This document shows positions 17,854 to 27,758 of a stretch of 64,000 nucleotides of DNA, piece by piece. The DNA is taken from the NCBI GenBank assembly GCA_024683935.1, contig JAIKXV010000012.1, positions 17,552-81,551 of the forward strand, written 5' to 3'. The DNA comes from Lachnospiraceae bacterium (GTDB taxonomy: Bacteria > Bacillota_A > Clostridia > Lachnospirales > Lachnospiraceae). Every line of letters begins with the position of its first letter. The first letter of the stretch is position 1. A model generated the notes under the pieces. That model made no database searches. It was not told the origin of the DNA and saw nothing but the letters and a program-made list of their open reading frames with translations. The translations under genes and the position numbers were made by a program.

Positions 17854-18780
17854 TTATCCCGGCAGTCTCTCAGGCTCCTTCTGCCTGGGAAGCGCCGCAT
17901 CCTGGGGAACCATTACCGTCAGGGCCTTGTGGCAGTTCCTTACCTTTACTTCCTTAAGGCTCCCGCCGAATTCCCCGTCCAGGGTCCAGTCCACTGAACC
18001 ATCACTGGTAAAGCTTATTTCCGACGTCCTGAAGAAGCTTACGTAATCATTGGTCGTATCATTCACCAGCGCTGCAGCGATCTCTCCGAAGGCTGCCGTA
18101 TCGTCCGGCATCTTAATAAGTGACACCTCGAAAAGCCCGTCGTCCAGCAGCACACCCTTATTCTCAAGACTCTTTAACCCCGCCACGGAAAGGGTATTGC
18201 TGACCATCCCGAATACGTATTCGTCTTCTTCGACGATACCGTCATGCTCTATCTTTAATCTGTATGACTGCACCGGACCGATCCTGGACATGGCCTCAAT
18301 AATATAGGCCAGATGCCCGAAGGTATTCTTCATATTCTGCTCGGTGCCGTAGGAAATATCCGTGAATAGTCCGAAGGCTGCCACATAGACAAAAGTCCTG
18401 TCATTAAAAGCTCCCATGTCACAGCGGAACTCCACTCCCCGGGTCACCACTTCCGCAGCCTTCCTCATATCCCTGGGGATCTTCAGTGTCTTTGCGAAAT
18501 CATTGGTGCTTCCGGCGGGAACATAACCTATGGGAATACGGTCCTCTCTCTGCATCATCCCGGCCACAACCTCATCCAGTGTGCCGTCGCCTCCGGAACA
18601 CACCAGCATATCGTAGCCCGGCTTCATATTCACAGTGGCGTTTACCGCATCTCCGCTGTTCTGGGTAGGATAAACCGTAACCTCATATCCCGATTTAACA
18701 AAGATATCTATGATGTCTAAAAGATTACTGCGTATCCTCTCCATCCCCGCATGGGGATTGTAGATGAAATACATTTTCAC
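17854..18780 (-). CDS. Diacylglycerol/lipid kinase family protein (YegS/BmrU type)
   Basis: 308 residues. The N-terminal nucleotide-binding half shows YNPHAGMERIRSNL, the CSGGDGTLDEVVAGMM motif (GGDGT) near 60 and IGYVPAGSTNDFAKTL near 92. The beta-sandwich C-terminal half follows. Such enzymes phosphorylate diacylglycerol or related lipids at the membrane. The start is either GTG 18780, overlapping the Crh-like stop, or ATG 18774 two codons on. I list the longer form. It is the penultimate gene before fba in the series. Confidence 0.9.
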   Translation of the reverse strand: MKMYFIYNPHAGMERIRSNLLDIIDIFVKSGYEVTVYPTQNSGDAVNATVNMKPGYDMLVCSGGDGTLDEVVAGMMQREDRIPIGYVPAGSTNDFAKTLKIPRDMRKAAEVVTRGVEFRCDMGAFNDRTFVYVAAFGLFTDISYGTEQNMKNTFGHLAYIIEAMSRIGPVQSYRLKIEHDGIVEEDEYVFGMVSNTLSVAGLKSLENKGVLLDDGLFEVSLIKMPDDTAAFGEIAAALVNDTTNDYVSFFRTSEISFTSDGSVDWTLDGEFGGSLKEVKVRNCHKALTVMVPQDAALPRQKEPERLPG

Positions 18781-19043
18781 CCGGCAGTTACTTCGCCTTT
18801 CAGGTATTTGCTGATGTTATCGGCAGCGTTTTCTTCATCGCTGCCTTCTGTAACCACATCAACCTTGTCTCCGTTTTTAAGGGCAAGGGTCATCATTCCC
18901 ATGATGCTTTTGGCATTTACATGCTTTTCATCATACTCGATATAAACAGTCGACTCAAACTGGCTCGCTGTCTGCACAAGCAAAGCTATGGGTCTGGTAT
19001 CCAATCCGTCCTGCATGGATACTTCAACTGTTTTCCTGGTCAT
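18777..19043 (-). CDS. crh-like: Crh/HPr-like protein with Asp in place of His15
   Basis: 88 residues with full-length similarity to HPr: DGLDTRPIALLVQTAS at 12-27 and VNAKSIMGMMTLAL at 42-55. The phosphoryl-accepting His15 of HPr is Asp15 here (GLD instead of GIH/GLH). The HPr-kinase target Ser46 and its KSIMG context are intact. It therefore cannot carry PTS phosphate but can be phosphorylated on Ser46, like Bacillus Crh (Gln15). Context agrees: it overlaps the end of whiA by 20 bp, as crh follows whiA in Bacillus, and hprK lies upstream in the same series. A role as CcpA corepressor is inferred. Confidence 0.88.
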   Translation of the reverse strand: MTRKTVEVSMQDGLDTRPIALLVQTASQFESTVYIEYDEKHVNAKSIMGMMTLALKNGDKVDVVTEGSDEENAADNISKYLKGEVTAG

Positions 19044-19956
19044 ACTGATTCCTCCTTAAGTCGTCCGCGATCCTGCTGAGTCTTCGCAGCCGGTGGTTAA
19101 CTCCTGATTTTCCCACGGGCGGATCAAGAAAATTACCAAGTTCCTTCAATGCCGCTTCGGGATGGGAAAGCCTCACTTCCGCCATCTCCCTTAAAGCATC
19201 GTCCAGAAAACCAAAACCCCGCTTCTCCCTGATATACTCGATATCGTTTACCTGTCTCACAGCCGCACTCACTGTTTTCTTGATATTGGCTGTTTCGCAG
19301 TTTACCCGCCGGTTCACCGTATTTCTCATATCCTTATAGATACGGGCATTCTCCATATCCATAAGCGCGGCCGGCGCCTCCATGATGTTCAGCATGGTCA
19401 CTATGTCATCTCCCTCCTTGAGGTAGAGCACATAGCTGTTCTTCCGTCCGGTAATGCGGCTTTCCACATTGAAACTGCCTATGATCTCTTTCAGATTATC
19501 GGCAGTGTCCCGGGAATCACAGACTATCTCCATGTGATAGGAACCTTTCGGGTTACTCACTGACCCCCCGGCGAGAAATGCACCCCGTATAAGGTTTCTC
19601 CTGCAGCAGGACCTTTCATAAAGCAGGCTGTTCAGCCTTTTGTCCCCGGGCTGCATCTTCAGAAGCGTCAGCAGCTCTTCCGCCGCGTCTCCCTTCATCA
19701 TCAGCCTGTAAACAGGAGTTTTCCCCATCCTCATCTGAACATCAGCACTTATTCTAATGGTTTTTCTCAATAATGTAAAGCATATTCTGATGACGTCCTC
19801 ATTCTCCGAATGATAAAGAACCTTCAGCCCCTTTTCCGGAGAATAAAAAATATCCGCAGCCATCAGAGTGATGCCTGCGAGAAGTGCCGTACAGCAATGT
19901 CTTGCTTCCGGTATATCAGATCCTATTTCTTTTTTTACATCCCGGGAAAATGACAT
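19024..19956 (-). CDS. whiA: WhiA-type DNA-binding regulator
   Basis: 310 residues beginning MSFSRDVKKEIGSDIP, with the LAGLIDADG-like N-terminal domain (AFLAGGSVSNPKGSYHMEIVC is the tell-tale stretch; shortened: AGGSVSNPKGSYHME near 130). The C-terminal HTH ends GVNHRLRRLSRIADDL. It is needed for sporulation in Streptomyces and for normal division or chromosome segregation in Bacillus. It lies between rapZ and the Crh-like gene, the conserved order in Firmicutes, except that yvcK, normally between rapZ and whiA, is absent (11-bp gap). Confidence 0.95.
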   Translation of the reverse strand: MSFSRDVKKEIGSDIPEARHCCTALLAGITLMAADIFYSPEKGLKVLYHSENEDVIRICFTLLRKTIRISADVQMRMGKTPVYRLMMKGDAAEELLTLLKMQPGDKRLNSLLYERSCCRRNLIRGAFLAGGSVSNPKGSYHMEIVCDSRDTADNLKEIIGSFNVESRITGRKNSYVLYLKEGDDIVTMLNIMEAPAALMDMENARIYKDMRNTVNRRVNCETANIKKTVSAAVRQVNDIEYIREKRGFGFLDDALREMAEVRLSHPEAALKELGNFLDPPVGKSGVNHRLRRLSRIADDLRRNQYDQENS

Positions 19957-19966
19957 ATCCTCTTTC

Positions 19967-20833
19967 CTAGCGCCGCATGCTGTCCTTCATGATATCCCTG
20001 TGTTCTATACGCAGGCCGTAGCTCTCCTTTTCCGAAAGCCGCTCAAAGAGTTTCTTTGCCAGTGTCACGCTCCTGTGTTTTCCGCCGGTGCAGCCGATCG
20101 CTATCACCAGCTGGTTTTTGCCCTCAATGACATAGTTCGGTATCAGAAATTCGATGAGATCCTGAAGCTTGTCTAAAAATACCCCCGCTTCCTTAAAGCC
20201 CATGACATAGTCCTGAACCTCTTTGTCCTCACCGCTTTTCTGTTTTAATTCGTCGATGTAATAGGGATTCGGAAGGAAACGCACATCAAAAACCAGATCC
20301 GAGTCACTGGGTATCCCGTACTTATATCCGAAGGAAAGCACGGTGATAAAGAGATTTCCGTAATCCTTGTTCTTTGAAAAGATATTGTCTATCTCAGTCT
20401 TCAGCTCCCTGGTAAGGAGATGGCTGGAATCAATGATATAGGAGGCGTTGGCTTTCAGGAACTTCAGCAGCTCCCTTTCCTTTTTTATCCCGTCCTCCAC
20501 TCTGCCGTTCATCACCAGGGGATGAGCTCTCCTGGTCTCCTTGAAGCGCTTTATCAGCACCTCGTCCTCGCAGTCCAGGAAAAGTATGTCAAAGGTATTT
20601 CCGGCGTCCTGAAGCTCCTTTAAGGCAGACTCCACCTTAGCAAGCCCGGTGCGGACATCTATTCCCACTGCCACCTTCTCCAGTTCGCTGTTTGGTTCAT
20701 AGGCCAGTTCCGCGAACTTTCCGATAAGGGGTACCGGCAGATTATCCACGCAGAAATAACCGAGATCCTCCAGCATCTTTAAGGATGTGCTCTTTCCCGC
20801 GCCGCTCATTCCAGTGACAATGACGAATTTCAT
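19967..20833 (-). CDS. rapZ: RapZ/YvcJ nucleotide-binding protein
   Basis: 288 residues. The Walker A motif GMSGAGKS is at 8-15, Walker B-like DILFLDCEDE near 85, and the C-terminal domain has AIGCTGGKHRSVTLAKKL near 250. In E. coli RapZ is an RNase E adaptor for GlmZ and senses glucosamine-6-phosphate. In Firmicutes YvcJ is a nucleotide-binding protein linked to competence and wall metabolism. It starts one base after the murB stop, indicating an operon. Confidence 0.95.
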   Translation of the reverse strand: MKFVIVTGMSGAGKSTSLKMLEDLGYFCVDNLPVPLIGKFAELAYEPNSELEKVAVGIDVRTGLAKVESALKELQDAGNTFDILFLDCEDEVLIKRFKETRRAHPLVMNGRVEDGIKKERELLKFLKANASYIIDSSHLLTRELKTEIDNIFSKNKDYGNLFITVLSFGYKYGIPSDSDLVFDVRFLPNPYYIDELKQKSGEDKEVQDYVMGFKEAGVFLDKLQDLIEFLIPNYVIEGKNQLVIAIGCTGGKHRSVTLAKKLFERLSEKESYGLRIEHRDIMKDSMRR

Positions 20834-20834
20834 A

Positions 20835-21743
20835 TCAGAATTCTCCGATCATCAAAACCTCGGGCTCCAGCCTGATGCCGGAGCTCGCCTGAACCCTCTG
20901 CTGCACCTCATTTATTACTTTATAAATATCATCAGAAGTGGCTCCGCCTTTATTTACCACAAAGCCGCAGTGCTTTTCCGAAACCGAGGCACCGCCGATG
21001 GTAAAGCCCCTGAGACCCGCTTCCATAATGAGCTTCCCCGCGAAATTCCCCTCCGGCCTTTTGAAGGTACTGCCGGCACTGGGAAATTCCAGCGGCTGTT
21101 TCTCCCGGCGCTTTGCCGAAAGCTCCTCCATTGTACGGGAGATGCTTTCCCTGTCCCCCTTCTGCAGCGTAAAGGTTACGCTGATCACCGTATAACCCTT
21201 TTCCCTTACTGCACTTCTGCGGTAGGAAAAATCCATATCGGAATTCGACAGTGTAATAAACTCACCCTCTTTATCGAGGACCTCCACTTCCTTTACCACA
21301 TCCTTCATTTCCCCGCCGTAGGCACCGGCATTCATTACCATGGCGCCTCCCGCCGTTCCGGGAATACCGGATGCGAATTCAAAGCCGGTCAGGGAATTCT
21401 TCATCGCCGTGTCCGCGATCCTGGAAAGAAGGGTTCCCGCTCCGGCATAAAGCTCCGTATCATTAACCTTTATTTTCGAAAAGCGGTCCGTTATCTGGAT
21501 AACAGCTCCCCTGAAGCCCCTGTCGGATACCAGGAGGTTGCTTCCGTTTCCTATGATGAGGTAATCCTTTCCGCCTTCCTTCAGGAGTTTTATAAGCCGG
21601 GACAGCTCATCCTTATTTTCAGGCAGCAGAAAAAGATCCGCTGCTCCCCCCGTACGGAAAGTGGTGTGAACATTCATGGGTTCATTTATAAGGATCCGCT
21701 CCGGTGGGAGGACCGCTTTGATCTGTTCTGACAGTGATTCCAT
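20835..21743 (-). CDS. murB: UDP-N-acetylenolpyruvoylglucosamine reductase
   Basis: FAD enzyme of peptidoglycan precursor synthesis that reduces UDP-GlcNAc-enolpyruvate to UDP-MurNAc. 302 residues. FAD-binding region: MNVHTTFRTGGAADLF, IIGNGSNLLVSD, and SGIPGTAGGAMVMNAGAYGG near 125. The active-site Ser region is FPSAGSTFKRPEGNFAG near 222, and the end has SEKHCGFVVNKGGAT. The pattern is that of type IIb MurB of Firmicutes. It sits between glucokinase and rapZ. Confidence 0.96.
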   Translation of the reverse strand: MESLSEQIKAVLPPERILINEPMNVHTTFRTGGAADLFLLPENKDELSRLIKLLKEGGKDYLIIGNGSNLLVSDRGFRGAVIQITDRFSKIKVNDTELYAGAGTLLSRIADTAMKNSLTGFEFASGIPGTAGGAMVMNAGAYGGEMKDVVKEVEVLDKEGEFITLSNSDMDFSYRRSAVREKGYTVISVTFTLQKGDRESISRTMEELSAKRREKQPLEFPSAGSTFKRPEGNFAGKLIMEAGLRGFTIGGASVSEKHCGFVVNKGGATSDDIYKVINEVQQRVQASSGIRLEPEVLMIGEF

Positions 21744-21758
21744 TATTCTATGCTTTGA

Positions 21759-22703
21759 TCAAAAGATCAAAAGTGCGGCTGCGCCGTAAATCCCCCCGTC
21801 ATTTCCCAAAGTTGCCCGGGTAAATACGGTCTCCTCACTGGCATGGAAAACATGCTCCTTAAAGTTCCTGGTAATGTAGGGCATGATAACGTCTCCGGAC
21901 ATGGAAACCCCGCCCCCTATGATGATGATATCGGGATTCAGCACTCCGGCCACCACCGAAAGTCCGTTCCCTAAATACTTTCCGAATTTTTCCGCGACCC
22001 TTATGGAGAGCTTGTCACCGTTCTGAACGGCTTCCCACATCTCCTTGGAATTCAGGGGGCGCTTTCTCATCTCCGACTCCTCGTCGGGATTGGCCTCCAG
22101 TTCTTCCTTTAAGAGCCTTACGATACCGGTAGCCGAAGCGAACTGCTCGAGACAGCCCCTTCGGCCGCAGTTACAGGACTCCTTCGTATCGGTGCCGGTA
22201 TAGATATGTCCTATTTCACCCGCTGCACCCATCGTGCCTGTAACAACCTTGCCATTAATGATCACGCCGCCGCCTATGCCGGTACCGAGAGTGACCATGA
22301 CAATATTCCTGTAGCCTTTGCCTGCTCCCATCCAGGCTTCGCCGAGTGCCGCCACATTGGCGTCATTCCCCGCCTTTACCTTCATCTTTCCCTTGAAGCA
22401 GGAAGCCAGCTTTTCTTCCACATTAAAGGTGTCATCCCAGTGAAGATTTACTGCTCTTCTGATAACGCCCTTATCGTCCACGGGTCCCGGGAGTCCCATC
22501 CCCACACCGAGGATCTCCTCATCCTTTATACCCTTTTCCTTCGTCTTCTTCTCTATGGACGCAGCTATATCGGGAAGGATGGCCTCTCCCTTATTATCCG
22601 TATTCGTAGGAATGGACCACTTTTCAATGAGTTCTCCATCCCCGGTAAAAAGGCCGATCTTTACTGATGTACCTCCTACATCAACCCCATATACATAACT
22701 CAT
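21759..22703 (-). CDS. glcK: ROK-family glucokinase
   Basis: 314 residues. ATP-binding GVDVGGTSVKIGLF at 5-18, catalytic region GNDANVAALGEAW near 112, and TLGTGIGGGVIINGKV near 137. The ROK zinc motif, GHIY followed by CNCGRRGCLEQFAS, is near 170-185. It phosphorylates glucose to glucose-6-phosphate in the cytoplasm. Its place beside hprK links sugar entry to catabolite signalling. No HTH is present, so it is an enzyme and not a ROK repressor. Confidence 0.94.
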   Translation of the reverse strand: MSYVYGVDVGGTSVKIGLFTGDGELIEKWSIPTNTDNKGEAILPDIAASIEKKTKEKGIKDEEILGVGMGLPGPVDDKGVIRRAVNLHWDDTFNVEEKLASCFKGKMKVKAGNDANVAALGEAWMGAGKGYRNIVMVTLGTGIGGGVIINGKVVTGTMGAAGEIGHIYTGTDTKESCNCGRRGCLEQFASATGIVRLLKEELEANPDEESEMRKRPLNSKEMWEAVQNGDKLSIRVAEKFGKYLGNGLSVVAGVLNPDIIIIGGGVSMSGDVIMPYITRNFKEHVFHASEETVFTRATLGNDGGIYGAAALLIF

Positions 22704-22707
22704 ACCT

Positions 22708-23640
22708 TTAGTCCTCCCGTTTTTTCTTCAGATTATCCTGTACCCTCTTGTAGAGCTCCTGGGCTGCATTGTATCCCATCTTCTTCTGTCTGTAGTTGAT
22801 GGCTGCTGTCTCGCAGATGATGGCTAAATTTCGTCCGGGACGGATGGGAATATTGTGGCAGACCACTCTCTTGCCTAAATATTCCGTATATTCCTCTTCC
22901 ATTCCCAGCCGGTCATAGTCCTTATCCTTATCCCAGTCCTCCAGCTTGATGACCAGGTCTATTCCCTGGGTTTCCTTTACGGAAGTGGCACCGAAAAGCG
23001 CTTTTACGTCTATGATGCCTATACCCCTTAACTCTATAAAGTGCTTTGTGATATCGGGAGCAGAACCGATAAGGGTGTCATCGCTGACCTTCCTTATCTC
23101 CACCACGTCATCGGATATGAGACGGTGTCCTCTCTTTACCAGCTCCAGGGCGGCTTCGCTCTTTCCTATGCCGCTCTCACCGGTTATCAGCAGGCCTTCG
23201 CCGTTAACATCTACCAGTACCCCGTGTATGGAGATGCAGGGCGCGAGCTTGACATTCAGCCACCTGATGGTTTCCGCCATGAAATCCGAAGTGGACTTCG
23301 ATGTCTTTAAGAGAGGCACCTGATTGTCGGCCGCATACTTAAAGAACTTTTCATCGGGCTCCAGATCCCTGCAGAAAATCACACAGGGGATGCCGCTGGA
23401 TAAGAGCTTGCTGTATATCTCATCCTTCCTGTTATCATCCATGAGCTGCATGTATGAATATTCCACGAAGCCCACTATCTCGATACGTGTAGATTCAAAA
23501 TGCTCGAAAAATCCGGCAAGCTGCAGCGCCGGCCTGTTTATCTCGGCCTGGCTGATGGTGACCGTCTCCACAGGTATATCGGGAGTCAGGTTTATCAGAT
23601 TCATCTTTGCGATAAAATTACTTAGGGAAACCGTTGCCAT
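22708..23640 (-). CDS. hprK: HPr kinase/phosphorylase
   Basis: Bifunctional Ser46 kinase/phosphorylase acting on HPr and Crh; it sets carbon catabolite repression in Firmicutes. 310 residues. SIHGVLVDVNGEGLLITG runs into the P-loop GESGIGKSEAALEL near 155-168. LISDDVVEI follows, then the HPrK signature ELRGIGIIDVKALFG and the C-terminal helix. Its partner candidate with Ser46 is the Crh-like gene four genes downstream in the same series. A canonical HPr gene is not in the window. Confidence 0.97.
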   Translation of the reverse strand: MATVSLSNFIAKMNLINLTPDIPVETVTISQAEINRPALQLAGFFEHFESTRIEIVGFVEYSYMQLMDDNRKDEIYSKLLSSGIPCVIFCRDLEPDEKFFKYAADNQVPLLKTSKSTSDFMAETIRWLNVKLAPCISIHGVLVDVNGEGLLITGESGIGKSEAALELVKRGHRLISDDVVEIRKVSDDTLIGSAPDITKHFIELRGIGIIDVKALFGATSVKETQGIDLVIKLEDWDKDKDYDRLGMEEEYTEYLGKRVVCHNIPIRPGRNLAIICETAAINYRQKKMGYNAAQELYKRVQDNLKKKRED

Positions 23641-23688
23641 ATCCGCTCCTTTTTAAGTATTTAAGATGTGTTTTAGTATATCATTATT

Positions 23689-25560
23689 TTAACTATTATG
23701 GAAGAAAGCATAAACCGCCTCTGCCGACCTTTTATTCATTTCCGGAACCTCCGACAGCTCTTCCTCGGTAGCATTCTTTATATTTTCCACGGAACCGAAT
23801 TCGCGGAGCAGGGCTTTCCGCCTCTTGTCGCCTATGCCCTGGATGTCATCCAATATAGAATGCAGCTGGTTCTTCCCGTGCAGGGATCTGTGGTAGTCGA
23901 TCGCAAAGCGGTGGGTCTCATCCTGTATCCTGGTCACCAGCCTGAAGCACTCGGAATGGCTGTCCACCGGCATTTCCACGTTATCATAGTAGATTCCCCG
24001 GGTTCTGTGATGATCGTCCTTCACCATACCCGCCACCGGAATATCCAGATGCAGACGGGAAAGCACATTTAATGCGATATTAACCTGACCCTTTCCTCCG
24101 TCCATCAATATGAGATCCGGGAATCTCACGAAGGAGTCCTCCCTGTCCTCTTCACCCTGCTCGCTGACCAGTCTTTCAAAGCGCCGGGACAGCACTTCCT
24201 CCATGCTGGCGTAGTCGTTCGGACCCTGTACGGATCTGATCCTGAACTTCCTGTAATCGGAATTCTTTGCCCGGCCTCCTTCAAATACCACCATGCTTCC
24301 CACCGATTCAAAGCCGCTGATATTTGAAATGTCAAAGGACTCTATCCTGTCCGCCTTTTCTATTCCTATAAGGTCTGCCAGCTCCTTTGCCGCTCCCTTT
24401 GTCCTCTCTTCGTTTCTGCGAAGCTTCTCCCTGTCGGTATTAAGTATCAGCTCCGCATTCTTTTTCGCCAGCATCAGAAGCCGGTTCTTCATTCCCTTCT
24501 TCGGGATGATGACGGTAACCTTTGAGCCCCGTTTACCGGAAAGCCATTCCTCTATTATCTCCTGGTCTCCGATCTCTTTTTCCAGCATTATCTCCTTCGG
24601 GATAAAGGGCGTCCCGGAATAAAACTGCTTTACAAAGCTCTCCAGGGTTTCACTGTCCTCCGTATCACTGACGCCGGTCATATAGTAATGATCCCTGCCG
24701 ATCAGCCGCCCGTCCCGGATAAAGAATATCTGGATCACGGCCTCGTCATCCTCGGTCTTCATCGCGATGATATCCCTGTCTTCCTGCTCTCCCGCCAGGG
24801 TTATCTTCTGCTTCTCGGATACCGTCTTCACGGAATTGAGGAGATCCCTCCACTCCTTCGCATCCTCGTATCTCATTTCCCCGGATGCTTTTTCCATATT
24901 CTCTTTCAGCATGGAAAGTATCGGCGAATAATTGCCGTTTAAGAAATCGAGAGCGCCGTCCACCGCGTTTTTGTACTCTTCCTCCGTGATGCAGCCGCTC
25001 TTGCAGGGTCCGGAACACTGTTTGATGTGGAAATTCAGGCAGGGCCTGTCCTTATCTATATCCCGGGGCAGCACCCTGTTGCAGGTGCGGAGCCTGTAGA
25101 TCTTGTTTATCAGCTCGATAGTATCCCTTACCCCGAGCGATGAGGGATAGGGTCCGAACAGCCTGAAGCCGGACTTCTTCTCCAGCCCCGTATCTCCCTG
25201 GGGGCGTCTTGCGAAAAGAATCCTGGGATAGGCTTCATTCACCGTGACCTTGATATAGGGATAGCTCTTATCGTCCTTCAGCATCGTGTTATATCTGGGA
25301 CGATGCTTTTTTATAAGATTGCTCTCTAAAACAAGAGCCTCCGTTTCAGAATCGGTGATAATATACTCAAAATAAGCAATGTGTGTCACCATCTTCATGA
25401 TCTTGGGGCTCTTTTTGTTTTTCCGAAAATAGCTGTGCACCCGGTTAAAGAGGTTCTTCGCCTTACCCACGTAGATTATCTCGTCATCATCCGCGTGCAT
25501 CAGATAAACTCCGGGCTTTTTCGGAAGCTTTTTTAAATTATCCTCGACATCGAATTCCAT
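23689..25560 (-). CDS. uvrC: Excinuclease ABC subunit C
   Basis: 623 residues, full length. The N-terminal GIY-YIG nuclease (PGVYLMHADDDEIIYVGKAK) is at 17-36. The Cys cluster is CNRVLPRDIDKDRPCLNF then CSGPCKSGC near 190. A UVR domain near 205-240 interacts with UvrB. The RNase-H-like nuclease half has ESFDISNISG and LILMDGGKGQ, and two helix-hairpin-helix motifs end the protein. It makes both incisions in nucleotide excision repair. It starts 11 bp after ftsH. Confidence 0.97.
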   Translation of the reverse strand: MEFDVEDNLKKLPKKPGVYLMHADDDEIIYVGKAKNLFNRVHSYFRKNKKSPKIMKMVTHIAYFEYIITDSETEALVLESNLIKKHRPRYNTMLKDDKSYPYIKVTVNEAYPRILFARRPQGDTGLEKKSGFRLFGPYPSSLGVRDTIELINKIYRLRTCNRVLPRDIDKDRPCLNFHIKQCSGPCKSGCITEEEYKNAVDGALDFLNGNYSPILSMLKENMEKASGEMRYEDAKEWRDLLNSVKTVSEKQKITLAGEQEDRDIIAMKTEDDEAVIQIFFIRDGRLIGRDHYYMTGVSDTEDSETLESFVKQFYSGTPFIPKEIMLEKEIGDQEIIEEWLSGKRGSKVTVIIPKKGMKNRLLMLAKKNAELILNTDREKLRRNEERTKGAAKELADLIGIEKADRIESFDISNISGFESVGSMVVFEGGRAKNSDYRKFRIRSVQGPNDYASMEEVLSRRFERLVSEQGEEDREDSFVRFPDLILMDGGKGQVNIALNVLSRLHLDIPVAGMVKDDHHRTRGIYYDNVEMPVDSHSECFRLVTRIQDETHRFAIDYHRSLHGKNQLHSILDDIQGIGDKRRKALLREFGSVENIKNATEEELSEVPEMNKRSAEAVYAFFHNS

Positions 25561-25571
25561 TTAAGATCCTG

Positions 25572-27725
25572 TCAGACCCTGTCCTCCGGACTGCCGTCGT
25601 CTGTATTGTTCTCTTCGCTGCCCTGGTTCCTATCGGGAATCAGGCTGTCATCTATCGTAAAATCTATCTGCTGCCCCGGCATATGGTTCTGGGGCGCATT
25701 ATTTCTGGTCTGCCAGTCCGTATGGGCATTATTATCCGGCATCTCGGCAGGAGCAGGCTTTATCTCCTGCTTTTCTTCTGCAGGGATAACCTCCGCTTCC
25801 TCCTTCTTTTCCTGCTTGGCTTCCTTGAAGCGCTCTTCATAGGACTTCTTTTCAGGAACCGGGATACCTTTCTCCTTGCAGTAGATCTTCATGAATTCTG
25901 CGCCGGTTATCGTCTCTCTCTTTATAAGGAATGCGGAAAGCTTGTCCAGAAGCTTCCTGTTGTCCTTCAGCAGCCTCTTTGCCTCCTTATAGGATTCCTT
26001 CAGGAGCTTCATTACTTCATTGTCTATATCGGCCGCTGTCTCATCAGAGCAGTTCATCACAGCCCTGCCGTCCAGATATCTGTCCTCTATGGACTCCAGG
26101 CTGATAAGACCGAATTTCTTGCTCATGCCGTACTGGGTGACCATGGCTCTGGCGATCTTTGTTGCCTTCTCGATATCATTGGATGCACCTGTGGTAACGG
26201 TATCAAATACTATCTCCTCAGCCGCACGTCCCGCCAGGGTAGTTACCAGTATTGCGCGGAGTTCCGCTTCGCTGTTTAAGTACTTCTCTTCCTCCGGAAC
26301 CTGCATTACATAGCCTAAAGCACCCATAGTCCGGGGCACAATGGTGATCTTCTGCACAGGCTCGCTGTTCTTCTGCAGGGCGGATACAAGGGCGTGGCCT
26401 ATCTCATGATAGGAGACTATCCTTCTCTCTTCCTTGCTCAATACCCTGTCCTTCTTTTCCTTACCTACAAGGACAATCTCCACGGCGTTCATGAGGTCAT
26501 CCTGGGAGACATATTCCCTGCCGGCCTTTACCGCATTGATGGCAGCTTCATTTACCATATTGGCGAGATCGGAGCCGACCGCACCGCTGGTTGCCAGCGC
26601 CACGTCCTCAAAATTAACGGTCTCATCCAGCTTCACGTCCTGGGCGTGAACCTTCAGGGTATCTATACGTCCCTTCAGATCGGGCTTGTCAACGATAATA
26701 CGTCTGTCAAAACGTCCCGGACGGAGAAGGGCTTTGTCCAGGGTCTCAGGTCTGTTGGTGGCGCCGAGGATCAGTATTCCCTTTGAAGTATCAAAACCGT
26801 CCATCTCGGAAAGAAGCTGATTCAGGGTCTGTTCTCTTTCATCATTTCCACCGTACCTGGAATCCCTGCTCTTTCCTATGGCGTCTATCTCATCTATGAA
26901 TATTATGCAGGGAGCATTTTTCTCCGCTTCCCTGAAAAGATCACGGACACGGGATGCACCCACGCCGACAAACATCTCCACAAAGTCAGAACCCGCAAGA
27001 GAGAAGAAAGGTACATGGGCTTCGCCCGCTACAGCCTTTGCCAGCAGGGTCTTACCGGTTCCGGGAGGTCCCACCAAAAGGGCTCCCTTCGGAAGCCTGG
27101 CTCCTATCCGCGAATATTTCATCGGATTATGAAGGAAGTCCACCACCTCCTGCAGAGATTCCTTGGCCTCGTCCTGTCCTGCCACATCCTTAAAGGTGAC
27201 GCCGGTTTCCTTCTGTACATAGACCTTGGCGTTGCTGCGGCCGACACCCATCATGCCTCCGCCGCCCATACGCTTCATCAGGAAGTATGTAAGACCACAG
27301 ACCAAGAGGATAGGGAAAACATATCCGATAAAGCCAGACATCATGGCACCGGATCTGTCCGGAACCTCGCCCTTGAAATCCACGCCTGCCTCTGTCAGCC
27401 TGTCCGTGAGCCACGGATCATCCACGAGTCCCGTATAATATGTCATCTGCATGGAAAGAGGATTGGTGCTGCCCTTTTCCTCCTTCGGGTAGATGGTTAT
27501 CTTATCCGGATCTATCGTAACGCTGCCCACCTGGTTTGCCGACACCATGGCCAGAAACTGTGAATAGCTGATCTCCTGGGTCGAATTCCGGGTCACCAGA
27601 TTGCTCATCATGCTCATGCAGAAGAAGGTCAGTACCGTTGCCACTATCATGGCTATGAGCGTCTGCCTGTTACGGGGATTGTGGCCGCCGTTATTCTTAT
27701 TCTGATTATTATTGTTTTCGTTCAT
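25572..27725 (-). CDS. ftsH: ATP-dependent zinc metalloprotease FtsH
   Basis: 717 residues. Two membrane segments ([17 protein letters not shown] near 25-41; [19 protein letters not shown] near 130-148) flank an extracytoplasmic domain. The AAA module follows, with Walker [15 protein letters not shown] near 217, Walker [13 protein letters not shown] and the [22 protein letters not shown]. The protease has zinc motif HEIGH near 443. The ~90-residue tail is Glu/Lys/Pro-rich and disordered. It degrades membrane and regulatory proteins. It is the first gene of the minus-strand series. The upstream 230 bp hold repeat copy 2 and the pilZ terminator. Confidence 0.98.
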   Translation of the reverse strand: MNENNNNQNKNNGGHNPRNRQTLIAMIVATVLTFFCMSMMSNLVTRNSTQEISYSQFLAMVSANQVGSVTIDPDKITIYPKEEKGSTNPLSMQMTYYTGLVDDPWLTDRLTEAGVDFKGEVPDRSGAMMSGFIGYVFPILLVCGLTYFLMKRMGGGGMMGVGRSNAKVYVQKETGVTFKDVAGQDEAKESLQEVVDFLHNPMKYSRIGARLPKGALLVGPPGTGKTLLAKAVAGEAHVPFFSLAGSDFVEMFVGVGASRVRDLFREAEKNAPCIIFIDEIDAIGKSRDSRYGGNDEREQTLNQLLSEMDGFDTSKGILILGATNRPETLDKALLRPGRFDRRIIVDKPDLKGRIDTLKVHAQDVKLDETVNFEDVALATSGAVGSDLANMVNEAAINAVKAGREYVSQDDLMNAVEIVLVGKEKKDRVLSKEERRIVSYHEIGHALVSALQKNSEPVQKITIVPRTMGALGYVMQVPEEEKYLNSEAELRAILVTTLAGRAAEEIVFDTVTTGASNDIEKATKIARAMVTQYGMSKKFGLISLESIEDRYLDGRAVMNCSDETAADIDNEVMKLLKESYKEAKRLLKDNRKLLDKLSAFLIKRETITGAEFMKIYCKEKGIPVPEKKSYEERFKEAKQEKKEEAEVIPAEEKQEIKPAPAEMPDNNAHTDWQTRNNAPQNHMPGQQIDFTIDDSLIPDRNQGSEENNTDDGSPEDRV

Positions 27726-27758
27726 ATAATTTCTTCTTCAATACTCCATATTATTAAA

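Noticed and set aside
20787..21731. 314-codon plus-strand frame over murB
   Set aside because: Antisense shadow of a well-conserved MurB; no ribosome binding site or motif.
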